64,000 bases of DNA from Cyclobacteriaceae bacterium (GTDB lineage: Bacteria > Bacteroidota > Bacteroidia > Cytophagales > Cyclobacteriaceae), in assembly GCA_028285685.1 (NCBI GenBank), contig JANQOR010000041.1:186001-250000 (forward strand). Reading direction: 5' to 3'. Below are positions 8,733 to 16,614 of the stretch, piece after piece; the first letter of the stretch is position 1; each line of letters begins with the position of its first letter. The position numbers were made by a program, and so were the translations under genes. Under the pieces are notes generated by a model. It was not told where the DNA came from and made no database searches. It saw nothing but the letters and a program-made list of their open reading frames with translations.

Positions 8733-9778
8733 TTCATATTCTTAAGATCAAACTCACCGCCGAGAAGCATCATTAACTGCGGTATATGTGTAAATCTTGC
8801 TCTTTCAGGCAAAGCCCATTCCTTTTCAAGATGTTTCATCGCATCGTCATACTGGCCTGCAATGGTATAGGCGTCTGCCAGCCGCAAGAGTGTTGGAAGA
8901 TGTTTCGAATTCTTTTTCAGTGCCAGTTCATAGAAAGGCAGGGACTCTTTGCCATAGCCATCCACCATTAAGATCCACCCAATGTTGGCAAGGTTGGTTG
9001 GCCAGTTGTCGGATTTGTATTTCTTGTCTTTTGAAAGGGTTTCAACCAGCTTCAAACCACTTTTCACTCCATTTTCCCTTACATCATTGTATACAAGCCC
9101 AACAGGGTTGTCTCGTCCATCTTTCTGATTCACAAAAGAAGCCTTGAGATAGTCGATCGTGTAGCTGGTGCCCATGAAATTGAACTCAATGTCTATCTCT
9201 TCGCCAAACATCGGATTGGACGCCCAGGGTCCGGATGTTCCAAGATCAAAATCCCTCCTGTTCAATTTCAAGGTTCCCTTCACCATCATCAAGTCCAGGT
9301 TGTTCATTGCCTTGCGCATAATCGTAGGCTTTTCGATTCTAATGGTAACCGTTTTAGTAATATCCTTAATATTGATTATCCCCGTTAGGTCAAAACCTGT
9401 TTCCGTCAGGGCTACCTCAGACCCTTGGAACCAAATGGCTGGGTACTTCTCGGTATTGAGGAAGTTTTCGCCCTGGAGTTCCTCATCTCTTTTATCATGT
9501 GATGTAGTGAAACCTTCGGAACCAAAACGGATTGTCGCGGAAGTACTCATGACGTCCTCCGGATCATAAAACATATTCGCCTGATAGGCCTTTAGTGAGC
9601 CTCTAATCACCGGAAATCCAGCAAGCGTGGTTTGAAAGGTGATGTACGAGCCGTCTTTGTTGATTTGGAATCGATCTCCCATGTCGATCTTCTTCTGGGC
9701 GTACGTTTGAATTGCAAAAGCAACCGCAACAATTAGCATTCCGACTTTTTTAGGAATTAGCATTGTTTTCTTTTCCAT
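8729..9778 (-). CDS. secreted YceI-domain protein with C-terminal TPR-like helices
   Basis: This is the first gene of a four-gene operon. The 349-residue product has a signal peptide (about 1-27, ending QTYAQ) but no lipobox Cys, so it is soluble in the periplasm or secreted, while its downstream paralogue is a lipoprotein. Residues ~30-210 are a YceI lipid-binding domain ('FQINKDGSYITFQTT', 'TSATIRFGSEGFTTSHDKRDEELQGENF', 'YPAIWFQGSEV'). Residues ~245-349 are helical, with TPR character ('LRLADAYTIAGQYDDAMKHLEKE'). Both paralogues end in 'ELKNMK/DLKNMK'. The pair probably arose by local duplication and split between free and membrane-anchored forms (inference). Confidence 0.85.
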   Translation of the reverse strand: MEKKTMLIPKKVGMLIVAVAFAIQTYAQKKIDMGDRFQINKDGSYITFQTTLAGFPVIRGSLKAYQANMFYDPEDVMSTSATIRFGSEGFTTSHDKRDEELQGENFLNTEKYPAIWFQGSEVALTETGFDLTGIINIKDITKTVTIRIEKPTIMRKAMNNLDLMMVKGTLKLNRRDFDLGTSGPWASNPMFGEEIDIEFNFMGTSYTIDYLKASFVNQKDGRDNPVGLVYNDVRENGVKSGLKLVETLSKDKKYKSDNWPTNLANIGWILMVDGYGKESLPFYELALKKNSKHLPTLLRLADAYTIAGQYDDAMKHLEKEWALPERARFTHIPQLMMLLGGEFDLKNMK

Positions 9779-9804
9779 GTTATTTCAGTTTGAATTTTTG
9801 ACAA

Positions 9805-9816
9805 GAGCATATGCTC
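9805..9816. promoter_or_regulatory. candidate operator palindrome upstream of the YceI-TPR operon
   Basis: GAGCATATGCTC is a perfect 12-base palindrome 27 bases upstream of the first gene's start codon. A second, imperfect copy (TTGAGCATGATGC) begins about 28 bases further on, and short GACAA...TTGTC arms flank the pair. Such spacing fits a dimeric repressor or activator site. No cognate regulator is certain; the truncated AraC-type gene 3 kb away is one candidate former partner. Confidence 0.35.
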
Positions 9817-10027
9817 GACAGCAATTTGTCCTTGAGCATGATGCGATCCTACATGGAATCATGAAGGTTTTATGAAGAAACCCTTCAGAAAAAGGTGCCA
9901 CTTGCGGTAGGGTATTGGTCTAAAAAAATGTACCTTAAACACAAGATTCTTAATGCCCGACTTATCAGGCTATTTGACCTTTACCGCTGAGGAAGAAATT
10001 GGGAGGTCAAGTAAAGGTCTTTGTGCT

Positions 10028-10075
10028 AAGCGCATACCTCAGTAATCATTGATTGCTGAAGTATGCGCTTTTTGA
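10028..10075 (+). terminator. intrinsic-terminator-like hairpin in the leader of the ClpP-like lipoprotein gene
   Basis: AAGCGCATAC (10028-10037) pairs with GTATGCGCTT (10061-10070); after one mismatch TCAG (10039-10042) pairs with CTGA (10056-10059), leaving a 13-base loop. A TTTTT run follows at 10069-10073. This is a textbook intrinsic terminator on the plus strand, yet no plus-strand gene precedes it. It ends about 18 bases before the next start codon (10092). It may terminate a small RNA or act as an attenuator. Confidence 0.6.
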
Positions 10076-10091
10076 TTTTAAAAGATTAGAC

Positions 10092-10679
10092 ATGAACAGA
10101 ATAATATGGTTATTTATTGTATTTACGCACGGTTGCGCCAACGATGACAGCTCTGAGAGCATTCCCAAAAAGTTTGGCATTTTCACCGTTCAGGAAGACC
10201 AAGTTACAGCTACAGCGGATGGAGTTATTCGAACACGAACGCTCAAAGACTTCAATGACATGATCGAAGCATATCCGGAGATCAACTTGATCAATATTCA
10301 GGAGATGCCTGGATCGGCAGATGACGAAACAAACGTGCAGATTGGTCCCATCATTTATAGCAAGGGGATCAACACCCATGTATTGGATGGTGGATTGATA
10401 GCATCTGGCGGGGTCGATTTTTATCTAGCTGGTAAGAGAAGGACACTGGGAGAAAACGTGATGGTCGGGGTTCACTCCTGGGCAACCGAAGATAGTGAAG
10501 CCACTGATTTCCCAGAAGACTCACCCGAGCATGATCTTTTCATTGACTATTATAAAGCAATAGGCATTGAAGACCAGCTAGCAAGAGATTTTTACTTTTT
10601 CACGATCAATGCCGCAGCTGCGGACGAAATACACTATATGAGCCAGGAAGAGATAGAACAGTACGAAATGGAACGATGA
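10092..10679 (+). CDS. ClpP/crotonase-fold periplasmic lipoprotein
   Basis: The start is the ATG at 10092, which begins MNRIIWLFIVFTHGC, a short lipoprotein-type signal with Cys15. An upstream in-frame TTG at 10053 would place the start inside the terminator hairpin and bury the signal. The 195-residue product has 'INLINIQEMPGSADDETNVQIGPIIYSKGINTHV', then 'GLIASGGVDFYLAGKRR' and 'NVMVGVHSW'. This order (G-S oxyanion loop, alternating strands, Ser in the position of the 'CxSAC' nucleophile motif, then 'GVHxW') is that of the periplasmic ClpP/crotonase-like proteins grouped in COG3904. The Ser of 'IAS' may be the nucleophile, but no His-Asp partners are certain. The role is unknown. Confidence 0.65.
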   Translation: MNRIIWLFIVFTHGCANDDSSESIPKKFGIFTVQEDQVTATADGVIRTRTLKDFNDMIEAYPEINLINIQEMPGSADDETNVQIGPIIYSKGINTHVLDGGLIASGGVDFYLAGKRRTLGENVMVGVHSWATEDSEATDFPEDSPEHDLFIDYYKAIGIEDQLARDFYFFTINAAAADEIHYMSQEEIEQYEMER

Positions 10680-10707
10680 ACGGACGACTAAATTTCCAGG
10701 GGCTACC

Positions 10708-13053
10708 TCACCGTGAAGTACTTTCAATCTCCTCAATCAATTCGTCAACGGTCAATTCTCCTGCAAAAGAAACTTCTACGCGAAGTGCGCGCAGTCCGGT
10801 AACACCTTGTAAGTCTTCTAATTCCAGGTCTTCGAAGCCTTTCTTCACATAACCCTTGGCAGCAAGGAATTCAAGGTATTTTCGATATTCTCGTGCATCT
10901 TGATCCTGGGAATAGATAATGGCAATACGCCCAGGTTGGGTAATTCGCTCAGTGGTGCCCTTGATGTGAGCTTTGTCGACGCGTTTCTTGATGATCTCAT
11001 ATCGTGCATTATAGGCTCCGTCTACGTCAAATTGTTTCTCGTCCATTCTGAAATGAACGGAGAGTGGTGTGCCATAGACAAGGATCAAGGAAGCAATCTC
11101 GATTGGCATGTGCAGGTCATTCTGCATGGTACGAAATTCATTCTCCATTTCACACATTACCACCAACTGCCACAGCCTCAGGTTTCTGAGGTAGATCGTA
11201 TCGAACCGTTTATCTTCCGCGATTGATTGACCGATATACATGTTGTACTCCACGCCGTCGGTCTTGTATCGCTCAAAGTAGTGCGGGAACATCTCTTGGG
11301 CTTCTACTTGCTTATCATCCAGGTAGGATGCCAGCCTTTGATTAATGAGGTTTACACTGGTGTCGTATTTCTTGCGCTCCTCATAGACTGTATGCAGCTC
11401 ATCATCCAGTAGCGAATAGTAATGTTCCACTAGCTGCTGAGTTTTACCGTCTTCATTTTTCAAATGGTCAAATACAGGATAAACGTCACTTCTCAGAAAG
11501 CCGAGTATCTTGTGTTCACTACCCGCTGAAAGACCCTTTTTCAAATCAGATTTGTAAGAGTCAAGTCTAAAGATGAGCTCTTCATATGCAGGCATTTTTG
11601 TTTGCTTATATGCCTGCTTTAAGACTTTGCTTGCCCCACTGATTTGTTTGATCAGATCAGCACTCACTGCTTCATTTCGCTTGACAGAAGACCCCTTAAT
11701 ATCCATTTGACCATAAAGCGGATATAGGTTATTGAAAATAATATCCTTAAAGACCGGCTGCTCATTTTGCAGTTGTTTGTTCATAAACTGCATCGCTTCT
11801 TCCTCAAACCTCCACTTTACTGAGGGATGGATTGTCGTGCATTCCTGTTGGATGATCGCCTCGATCCTATTCTGAGCTTCATCCATGAACCGCTTGTGGG
11901 CCATCGCCAGAATTGGAAGTACTTCGCTGAGAATCGCTAGAGTTCCCTTGTTTAATGCGTACCGTTGGTGAGAGGCCAACTCCATAAAACCGAGGAGTTC
12001 GTCCTCATAAACAAGTGGCGCGATAATGTAACTTCTGTATTCAGAGGCTGCGATCTTTCCTGAAAGTCCACCATTTACCTGGCCATGAAAAATTTCGGCG
12101 TCTGCGATGACTAGTGGTTCCTTTTTCGTAATCAACTGGCTATAGGTATAATCGCACATATCCGTATTGCAACTCAGCGACTCCCCTCTGGTAAGCATCA
12201 CGCTCTTCACTTCTTCCTTATCCATAGGCACTAGCTTGTTGTTATCCAGGCATAATACCCCAATGTGCAATTCAGAATTATTTAGTAGTGTGCGAATACC
12301 GTTTTGGATTTTCTCGAACGTATCCGAAGACTTAACCAGGAGGTTAGAAGACACTGATGAAATAGAGTGGTCAACTGTCGTATCGACGAGGTTAATGATG
12401 TTAACACCTCGCATGATCCAGCTGTTAGGTGGGAATTTCTTTTTCCAGAACTTGATATCACCAAAATTGTCAATGAGCTCCTCAAAATCCTTTCGAGTTA
12501 TATCAACCGCTTTCTTTGTCGGAATAAACTCACACATGTCTGCGTTGATTAGCATTTTGTAGACGCGGGTCAGGTTCTGATTTTTATTGAATATCTCTTT
12601 TCTCAGCGGTCCCCCGCCCGGCACCGGAAAACCATAGTAGCTGCCAAGAATAAAGTAGCAGCAATACAGATAAAAGGTATCCTCATCTACCTCTTTCATT
12701 TCAAAAGAAAATTCATCACCGGAAGCCTTTATGATATTGTCGAACCTTGTGGTCGTGTGAATGGGGCTGAAATAGAAAGGCGGAGTCAAAGCCTTTATCT
12801 CATTGGTCAAAAGCGTATCCGGAAACAAGATCCTACAAATCTTCTCTATGGACTTTTTATACATGTCCAACTGATCTAGCTCAATTCCATCCCGAAGTTC
12901 AGGATGCTTTTCTACTTCTTTAAGTAGATCCTTGGCATAGTTGGCAGCACTTTTGTCTTTTCCTTTAGCCAATTCCTGCAAAGTATCTATCACCTTGAAG
13001 AAACTAATCTGCATAACCGCTGGAAATTCTACTTCTCTCTCATTGTAAATCAT
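10708..13053 (-). CDS. GAF-domain protein without an output domain
   Basis: A 781-residue soluble protein. Residues ~235-390 look like a GAF small-molecule-binding domain ('IQNGIRTLLNNSELHIGVLCLDNNKLVPM ... SYIIAPLVYEDELLGFMELAS'). The N-terminal ~230 residues and the long helical C-terminal ~380 residues match nothing I recognise by function. No kinase, cyclase, phosphatase or DNA-binding motif is visible. The start MIYNEREVEF is preceded by a purine-rich AAAGAGAGAG, which supports it. It is divergent from the SiaC-family gene, with 252 bases between the starts, and convergent with the ClpP-like lipoprotein gene. Similar long GAF proteins occur in Cytophagales; a signalling scaffold or sensor role is inference. 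Confidence 0.7.
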   Translation of the reverse strand: MIYNEREVEFPAVMQISFFKVIDTLQELAKGKDKSAANYAKDLLKEVEKHPELRDGIELDQLDMYKKSIEKICRILFPDTLLTNEIKALTPPFYFSPIHTTTRFDNIIKASGDEFSFEMKEVDEDTFYLYCCYFILGSYYGFPVPGGGPLRKEIFNKNQNLTRVYKMLINADMCEFIPTKKAVDITRKDFEELIDNFGDIKFWKKKFPPNSWIMRGVNIINLVDTTVDHSISSVSSNLLVKSSDTFEKIQNGIRTLLNNSELHIGVLCLDNNKLVPMDKEEVKSVMLTRGESLSCNTDMCDYTYSQLITKKEPLVIADAEIFHGQVNGGLSGKIAASEYRSYIIAPLVYEDELLGFMELASHQRYALNKGTLAILSEVLPILAMAHKRFMDEAQNRIEAIIQQECTTIHPSVKWRFEEEAMQFMNKQLQNEQPVFKDIIFNNLYPLYGQMDIKGSSVKRNEAVSADLIKQISGASKVLKQAYKQTKMPAYEELIFRLDSYKSDLKKGLSAGSEHKILGFLRSDVYPVFDHLKNEDGKTQQLVEHYYSLLDDELHTVYEERKKYDTSVNLINQRLASYLDDKQVEAQEMFPHYFERYKTDGVEYNMYIGQSIAEDKRFDTIYLRNLRLWQLVVMCEMENEFRTMQNDLHMPIEIASLILVYGTPLSVHFRMDEKQFDVDGAYNARYEIIKKRVDKAHIKGTTERITQPGRIAIIYSQDQDAREYRKYLEFLAAKGYVKKGFEDLELEDLQGVTGLRALRVEVSFAGELTVDELIEEIESTSR

Positions 13054-13305
13054 AACTCTCTCTTTGTTCCGGTACGACTGTTTTCAGTATAAATTTAGAA
13101 AATAGGCCTTACAAATGCTCTAATCTGTGTTGATATGAGAAATAACGCAAATGGAGCTCACTTGATTCAAAAAACTTTTTGATTGTTGACAACTCTTTCA
13201 GACTATATCGAGACAATTGGCTATCTCAACGAGAATCAATACCTACTCATCTAATGCTTTAAGAATGGATGTCTTGACGATGTATCTTGCTTAAAAGTCA
13301 CCACG

Positions 13306-13695
13306 ATGAGATACATAAAACAAGCAACCAAAACCACTCCTGAGGTGATTATTGATCTCTCAGAAGCGTCCATCAAACTGACAGGTAGGTCAAGCCCGGA
13401 AAACAGTCAGGCATTTTATGCGCCCTTAATGAGAATACTACGATCGAACAAAATCAATTCGACTCAGGTTCACATGGATTTTGCCTTCGAATATTTTAAC
13501 ACTAGTTCATCCAAATGCTTGTTCGACATATTCCGTCAACTCAAGAAAATGCAAATGTCTGGTACTAACATAAGTGTGAATTGGTACTACGAAGCGCACG
13601 ACGAAGACATGTTGGAAGCAGGTGAAGACTACGATGATATTGTTGATCTGAATTTCAACTTTGTCGAACACATTAAGTCATCTGACTTTTCCTGA
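13306..13695 (+). CDS. SiaC-family (DUF1987) regulatory phosphoprotein
   Basis: The protein has 129 residues and covers the whole SiaC/DUF1987 family. Signature stretches: 'TTPEVIIDLSE', 'LTGRSSPENSQAFYAPLM', 'FEYFNTSSSKCLFDI', 'NWYYEAHDEDMLEAGEDYDDI' and 'FNFVEHI'. In Pseudomonas aeruginosa SiaC is phosphorylated on a Thr in the 'YFNT' motif by the SiaB kinase, dephosphorylated by SiaA, and in its free form activates the SiaD diguanylate cyclase. The equivalent here is T66-S67-S68. No SiaB-type kinase or PP2C phosphatase is adjacent, but a histidine kinase and a class III nucleotidyl cyclase follow within 3 kb. The gene has its own divergent upstream region. Confidence 0.9.
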   Translation: MRYIKQATKTTPEVIIDLSEASIKLTGRSSPENSQAFYAPLMRILRSNKINSTQVHMDFAFEYFNTSSSKCLFDIFRQLKKMQMSGTNISVNWYYEAHDEDMLEAGEDYDDIVDLNFNFVEHIKSSDFS

Positions 13696-13746
13696 GAATT
13701 AATCCTATTTATACTCTGGGTCAGTGACAAGTCTTCAAGGGTTGCT

Positions 13747-15420
13747 TCAGTTTTTCACAGGAAATTGAATTTCAAAAGTGGTTCCCATTCCTTTTTCGCT
13801 TTCTATTGAAATCGTCCCTTTATGTCTGCTTACAAATTCCTTTACAAGGATCAAACCAAGTCCGGTTCCAGACTCTGCCCTAACCTCGACCGGCCCCTGT
13901 CCCAACTGAAAAAGTGTATTTTTTTCTTCTTCTGTAAAACCTTCACCCTGATCCGACACCTTGACAGAAATGAAATCATCACTTCTTTTGCATGTAACAG
14001 TCACTTCACTATTGGACTTACTGAATTTTATGGCATTAGACACCAGGTTCCTAACCACCGTTGATAGCATATTTCGATCCCCTTCTAGTTGAATTTCCTG
14101 TTCAATATTTCTGACGAGTCTGATCTGTTTTGAAGAAGCGCTTGCTCCCAATTGAAAGAGAACCTCATCCACAAGTTTACTCAATTTGACCACTTCGGGA
14201 TTCCATTTGATATGACCTGTGTTGACAAGCGACCACTGGAGCAAATTGTCTAGGAGTTTGGAGGCACCAAGGGTTGCCGTACCAAGCTTACCCATAATTT
14301 CATCGGTCTGATCAGGGTCCAAAGATTTCCTATTCCACAAGCTGACAATCGAAGAGATGGAAGTAAGTGGTCCTTTGAGATCATGGCCAATTATAGAAAA
14401 AAACTTATCCTTGGTCGCGTTCAACTTATTTAACTCTTCATTTTGAATATCAAGTTTGGTTTTTTGAAACTCTATCATGTCAACCGACTCCTTCAATGAG
14501 TCATTCAATTGGTGGAATCTGACAAGACGATATAAAGAGTAGCTGACAAAAAGCACAATAAGTACATACCAGCCATAAATTAGTAAATCAATATTTCTAC
14601 TTTTTTCATTCGTATCGATGTATGCAGTTCCAATCTTAAAAGTCAGATTATACCTTCTGAATTCCGTATAAACATATGCCTCCTCGCTTACTTGATAGTT
14701 TTTATAAAAAAGTGAATCCTTTCTCGTATGGTGAATCATTGATCCGTCATATGCAATTTCCCTATCAAATTCCTTATCGTCAATTTGAAACTTGAAGATG
14801 AATTCACTTGATGACTCCAGGTTATAAATTGGATCTATTATTGCCTTAAAATCGATAATTGCTGCGATGTAACCGATCAATTCGTTGTTTCTCACAACTC
14901 CAAAATGTAGCGGTATTCCTACCCAACCCTCGACAAGATTAGTCGCCGAAAACATGTGAAACTTTTCATCCTGCATTGCCACTTCAATTCTTGCAAGCGA
15001 TGCTGAATCTCGAAACTCTCTAACAGAGTGTCCAACAAGTTGACTTGGATTGACTTTAGTTCTATTGAATGAATACCTAAAAATATGATCTCTGTCGATG
15101 AACGAAATAATTAGAGAGTCGTTGTTGTTCAACCCTTGAAGTTGATAGTTGACAAAGTCAAATAATTCATTTTGACTGGGAAAAGTCTCGGCATACTTTA
15201 AATATGCCCGGACACCAGACATTAAATAAACAAAACGATCCAATGACTCAGAGAATTCTATAGAAGCGCGTTTATTAGCGCTTTCCAGATGGTTGCTCTG
15301 GTTTTCGAGTTCACTTTCGTGAATATGGTCAACGACAACATACACCACCAAGGAACCCAATAAGAGAACAACAAACAACAAGACGAAGTGGCGACTTTTG
15401 GAAAAGCGATACGAACCCAT
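13747..15420 (-). CDS. membrane sensor histidine kinase with CHASE-like periplasmic domain
   Basis: A 557-residue kinase. One N-terminal helix (~10-30) and a second at ~278-298 flank a ~245-residue periplasmic sensor. The sensor has 'FVYLMSGVRAYLKYAETFPSQNELFDFV' and 'FIDRDHIFRYSFNRTKVNPSQLVG', the pattern of CHASE-type domains. A coiled coil follows, then HisKA 'FFSIIGHDLKGPLTSI' (phospho-His in GHDLKGPL) and a complete HATPase (NLVSNAIKFSK, DQGEGF, GTGLGLILVKEFV). It has no receiver domain. The start lies 61 bases from the divergent cyclase start, so both probably share control. It converges on the SiaC gene, with 51 bases between the stops. Confidence 0.9.
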   Translation of the reverse strand: MGSYRFSKSRHFVLLFVVLLLGSLVVYVVVDHIHESELENQSNHLESANKRASIEFSESLDRFVYLMSGVRAYLKYAETFPSQNELFDFVNYQLQGLNNNDSLIISFIDRDHIFRYSFNRTKVNPSQLVGHSVREFRDSASLARIEVAMQDEKFHMFSATNLVEGWVGIPLHFGVVRNNELIGYIAAIIDFKAIIDPIYNLESSSEFIFKFQIDDKEFDREIAYDGSMIHHTRKDSLFYKNYQVSEEAYVYTEFRRYNLTFKIGTAYIDTNEKSRNIDLLIYGWYVLIVLFVSYSLYRLVRFHQLNDSLKESVDMIEFQKTKLDIQNEELNKLNATKDKFFSIIGHDLKGPLTSISSIVSLWNRKSLDPDQTDEIMGKLGTATLGASKLLDNLLQWSLVNTGHIKWNPEVVKLSKLVDEVLFQLGASASSKQIRLVRNIEQEIQLEGDRNMLSTVVRNLVSNAIKFSKSNSEVTVTCKRSDDFISVKVSDQGEGFTEEEKNTLFQLGQGPVEVRAESGTGLGLILVKEFVSRHKGTISIESEKGMGTTFEIQFPVKN

Positions 15421-15481
15421 AAGAGCTTCTTATGAAAATTAAGAAAGAAAAGCTGAAATTAGAGTTTTGTGTTGAATTAAT

Positions 15482-16576
15482 ATGCTCAGTCCTAGGAAAT
15501 CACAACTATTAAAAAAGTTTCTTCCTCATCTGTTGGTATGGCTTGTTGGGGGGGGTATTTATGTCATCCTCGAGAGAGGAATACTTGGTCAATCCGCCTT
15601 CTATCCATCTACAGGCAATGAGTACGATTTTGAAAAATCCGCTATTTCTGTTTTTGTGATTGGCATAACCGGTGGGTTGATTTTTGGATCGCTTGAAGAA
15701 TTTCTATTCAAGAACCTTTTAAGAAGAAAGGCATTTGGAATAAAACTTTTATTCAAAACAGTTCTCTATGCATCAATCCTGGTCTTGCTACTCATTGTGA
15801 TCACATCACTCTTCAACAGTCACTACCTTGATGTAGCTCCACTACACCGCAGAAACATGACTTCCACGCTAAATTTCATTACCAACTTTGCTTTTTTCGG
15901 CATTGTTGTTTTCTCGAGTACATTCATAGCATTAAGTCTTTTCATCTCAGAGATCATGGATCATATCGGAGTAAATGCTATTACCAACTTCTTTACAGGC
16001 AAATATTCCAACTCAAAAGTTGAGGAGAGAATATTCATGTTTCTTGATATGCGTTCATCGACGACGATCGCCGAGAAGCTCGGTCATGAATCGTACTACA
16101 GGCTACTCAATAGCTACTATGATGACATGACTGATGCCATCATCGATACGGCCGGAGAAATATACCAGTATGTAGGAGACGAAATAGTTATCTCGTGGAG
16201 ATATCATTCAGGCATAAGAGATAACAACTGTATCAATTGCTTTTTTAAAATAGAAAGACGGTTGGAAGAAAGAACTGAATACTACCAGGAAAAATTTGGA
16301 CTTGTGCCCCAGTTCAAAGCCGGTCTTCATTATGGAGAAGTGAGCACTGGGGAAGTGGGTCGTATAAAAAAGGAGATCCTCTTTACAGGAGATGTCCTCA
16401 ATACGGCAGCTCGGATTCAGAGTTTATGCAATGAGCTTGAGGCGGATCTACTAATCTCCACCGATCTTTTAGATGCCCTTAGTTTATCAAAAGAATACAA
16501 AAAAGATCACAAGGGTAATTTTGAGCTGAGGGGCAGGAACAAAAAAATTGAGCTGTTCAGCATCACCAATACTTGA
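15482..16576 (+). CDS. membrane class III adenylate/guanylate cyclase
   Basis: A 364-residue protein: four or so transmembrane helices in residues ~14-155, then a cyclase catalytic domain (~183-362). Metal-binding Asp189 (FLDMRSST) and Asp233 (YVGDEIVISW) and the transition-state pair Asn307/Arg311 (GDVLNTAARIQ) are all present, so the enzyme should be active as a homodimer. Asp304 is in the adenine-selecting position, but the partner Lys of adenylyl cyclases is replaced by Gln229 (IYQYVGD), so ATP versus GTP preference cannot be stated. It is divergent from the CHASE-type kinase and sits in a signalling island with SiaC- and GAF-family genes. The ATG start gives a basic N-terminus that fits insertion with the inside-positive rule. 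Confidence 0.9.
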   Translation: MLSPRKSQLLKKFLPHLLVWLVGGGIYVILERGILGQSAFYPSTGNEYDFEKSAISVFVIGITGGLIFGSLEEFLFKNLLRRKAFGIKLLFKTVLYASILVLLLIVITSLFNSHYLDVAPLHRRNMTSTLNFITNFAFFGIVVFSSTFIALSLFISEIMDHIGVNAITNFFTGKYSNSKVEERIFMFLDMRSSTTIAEKLGHESYYRLLNSYYDDMTDAIIDTAGEIYQYVGDEIVISWRYHSGIRDNNCINCFFKIERRLEERTEYYQEKFGLVPQFKAGLHYGEVSTGEVGRIKKEILFTGDVLNTAARIQSLCNELEADLLISTDLLDALSLSKEYKKDHKGNFELRGRNKKIELFSITNT

Positions 16577-16594
16577 CGCCAACAGCTCATTTTT
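16549..16594 (+). terminator. intrinsic terminator of the cyclase gene
   Basis: TGAGCTGTT (16549-16557) and AACAGCTCA (16581-16589) form a 9-bp stem followed by TTTTTC. The hairpin begins within the last codons of the cyclase and has a long 23-base loop. It lies between the convergent cyclase and carbonic anhydrase genes. Confidence 0.5.
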
Positions 16595-16614
16595 CTTTGA
16601 CTAAGACAGGTTAA

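Larger units (their letters stand above)
9779..10091. other. 313-base divergent intergenic region with several inverted repeats
   Basis: This region separates the YceI-TPR operon (minus strand) from the ClpP-like lipoprotein (plus strand). It holds a 12-base palindrome GAGCATATGCTC at 9805-9816 with a related half-site GAGCATGATGC at about 9834-9844, an inverted repeat GACCTTTAC / GTAAAGGTC at about 9977-10018, and a strong terminator-like hairpin at 10028-10073. No protein-coding frame or tRNA is visible. A small plus-strand RNA ending in the terminator is possible. Confidence 0.5.

Noticed and set aside
12167-12562. 131-codon plus-strand frame inside the GAF gene
   Set aside because: Antisense shadow of the GAF gene with Ser/Leu/Thr-rich, low-information sequence.
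13150-13200. TCAAAAA-AC-TTTTTGA repeat upstream of the SiaC-family gene as a hairpin or operator
   Set aside because: Pure A/T stem with a two-base loop; common by chance in AT-rich gaps.
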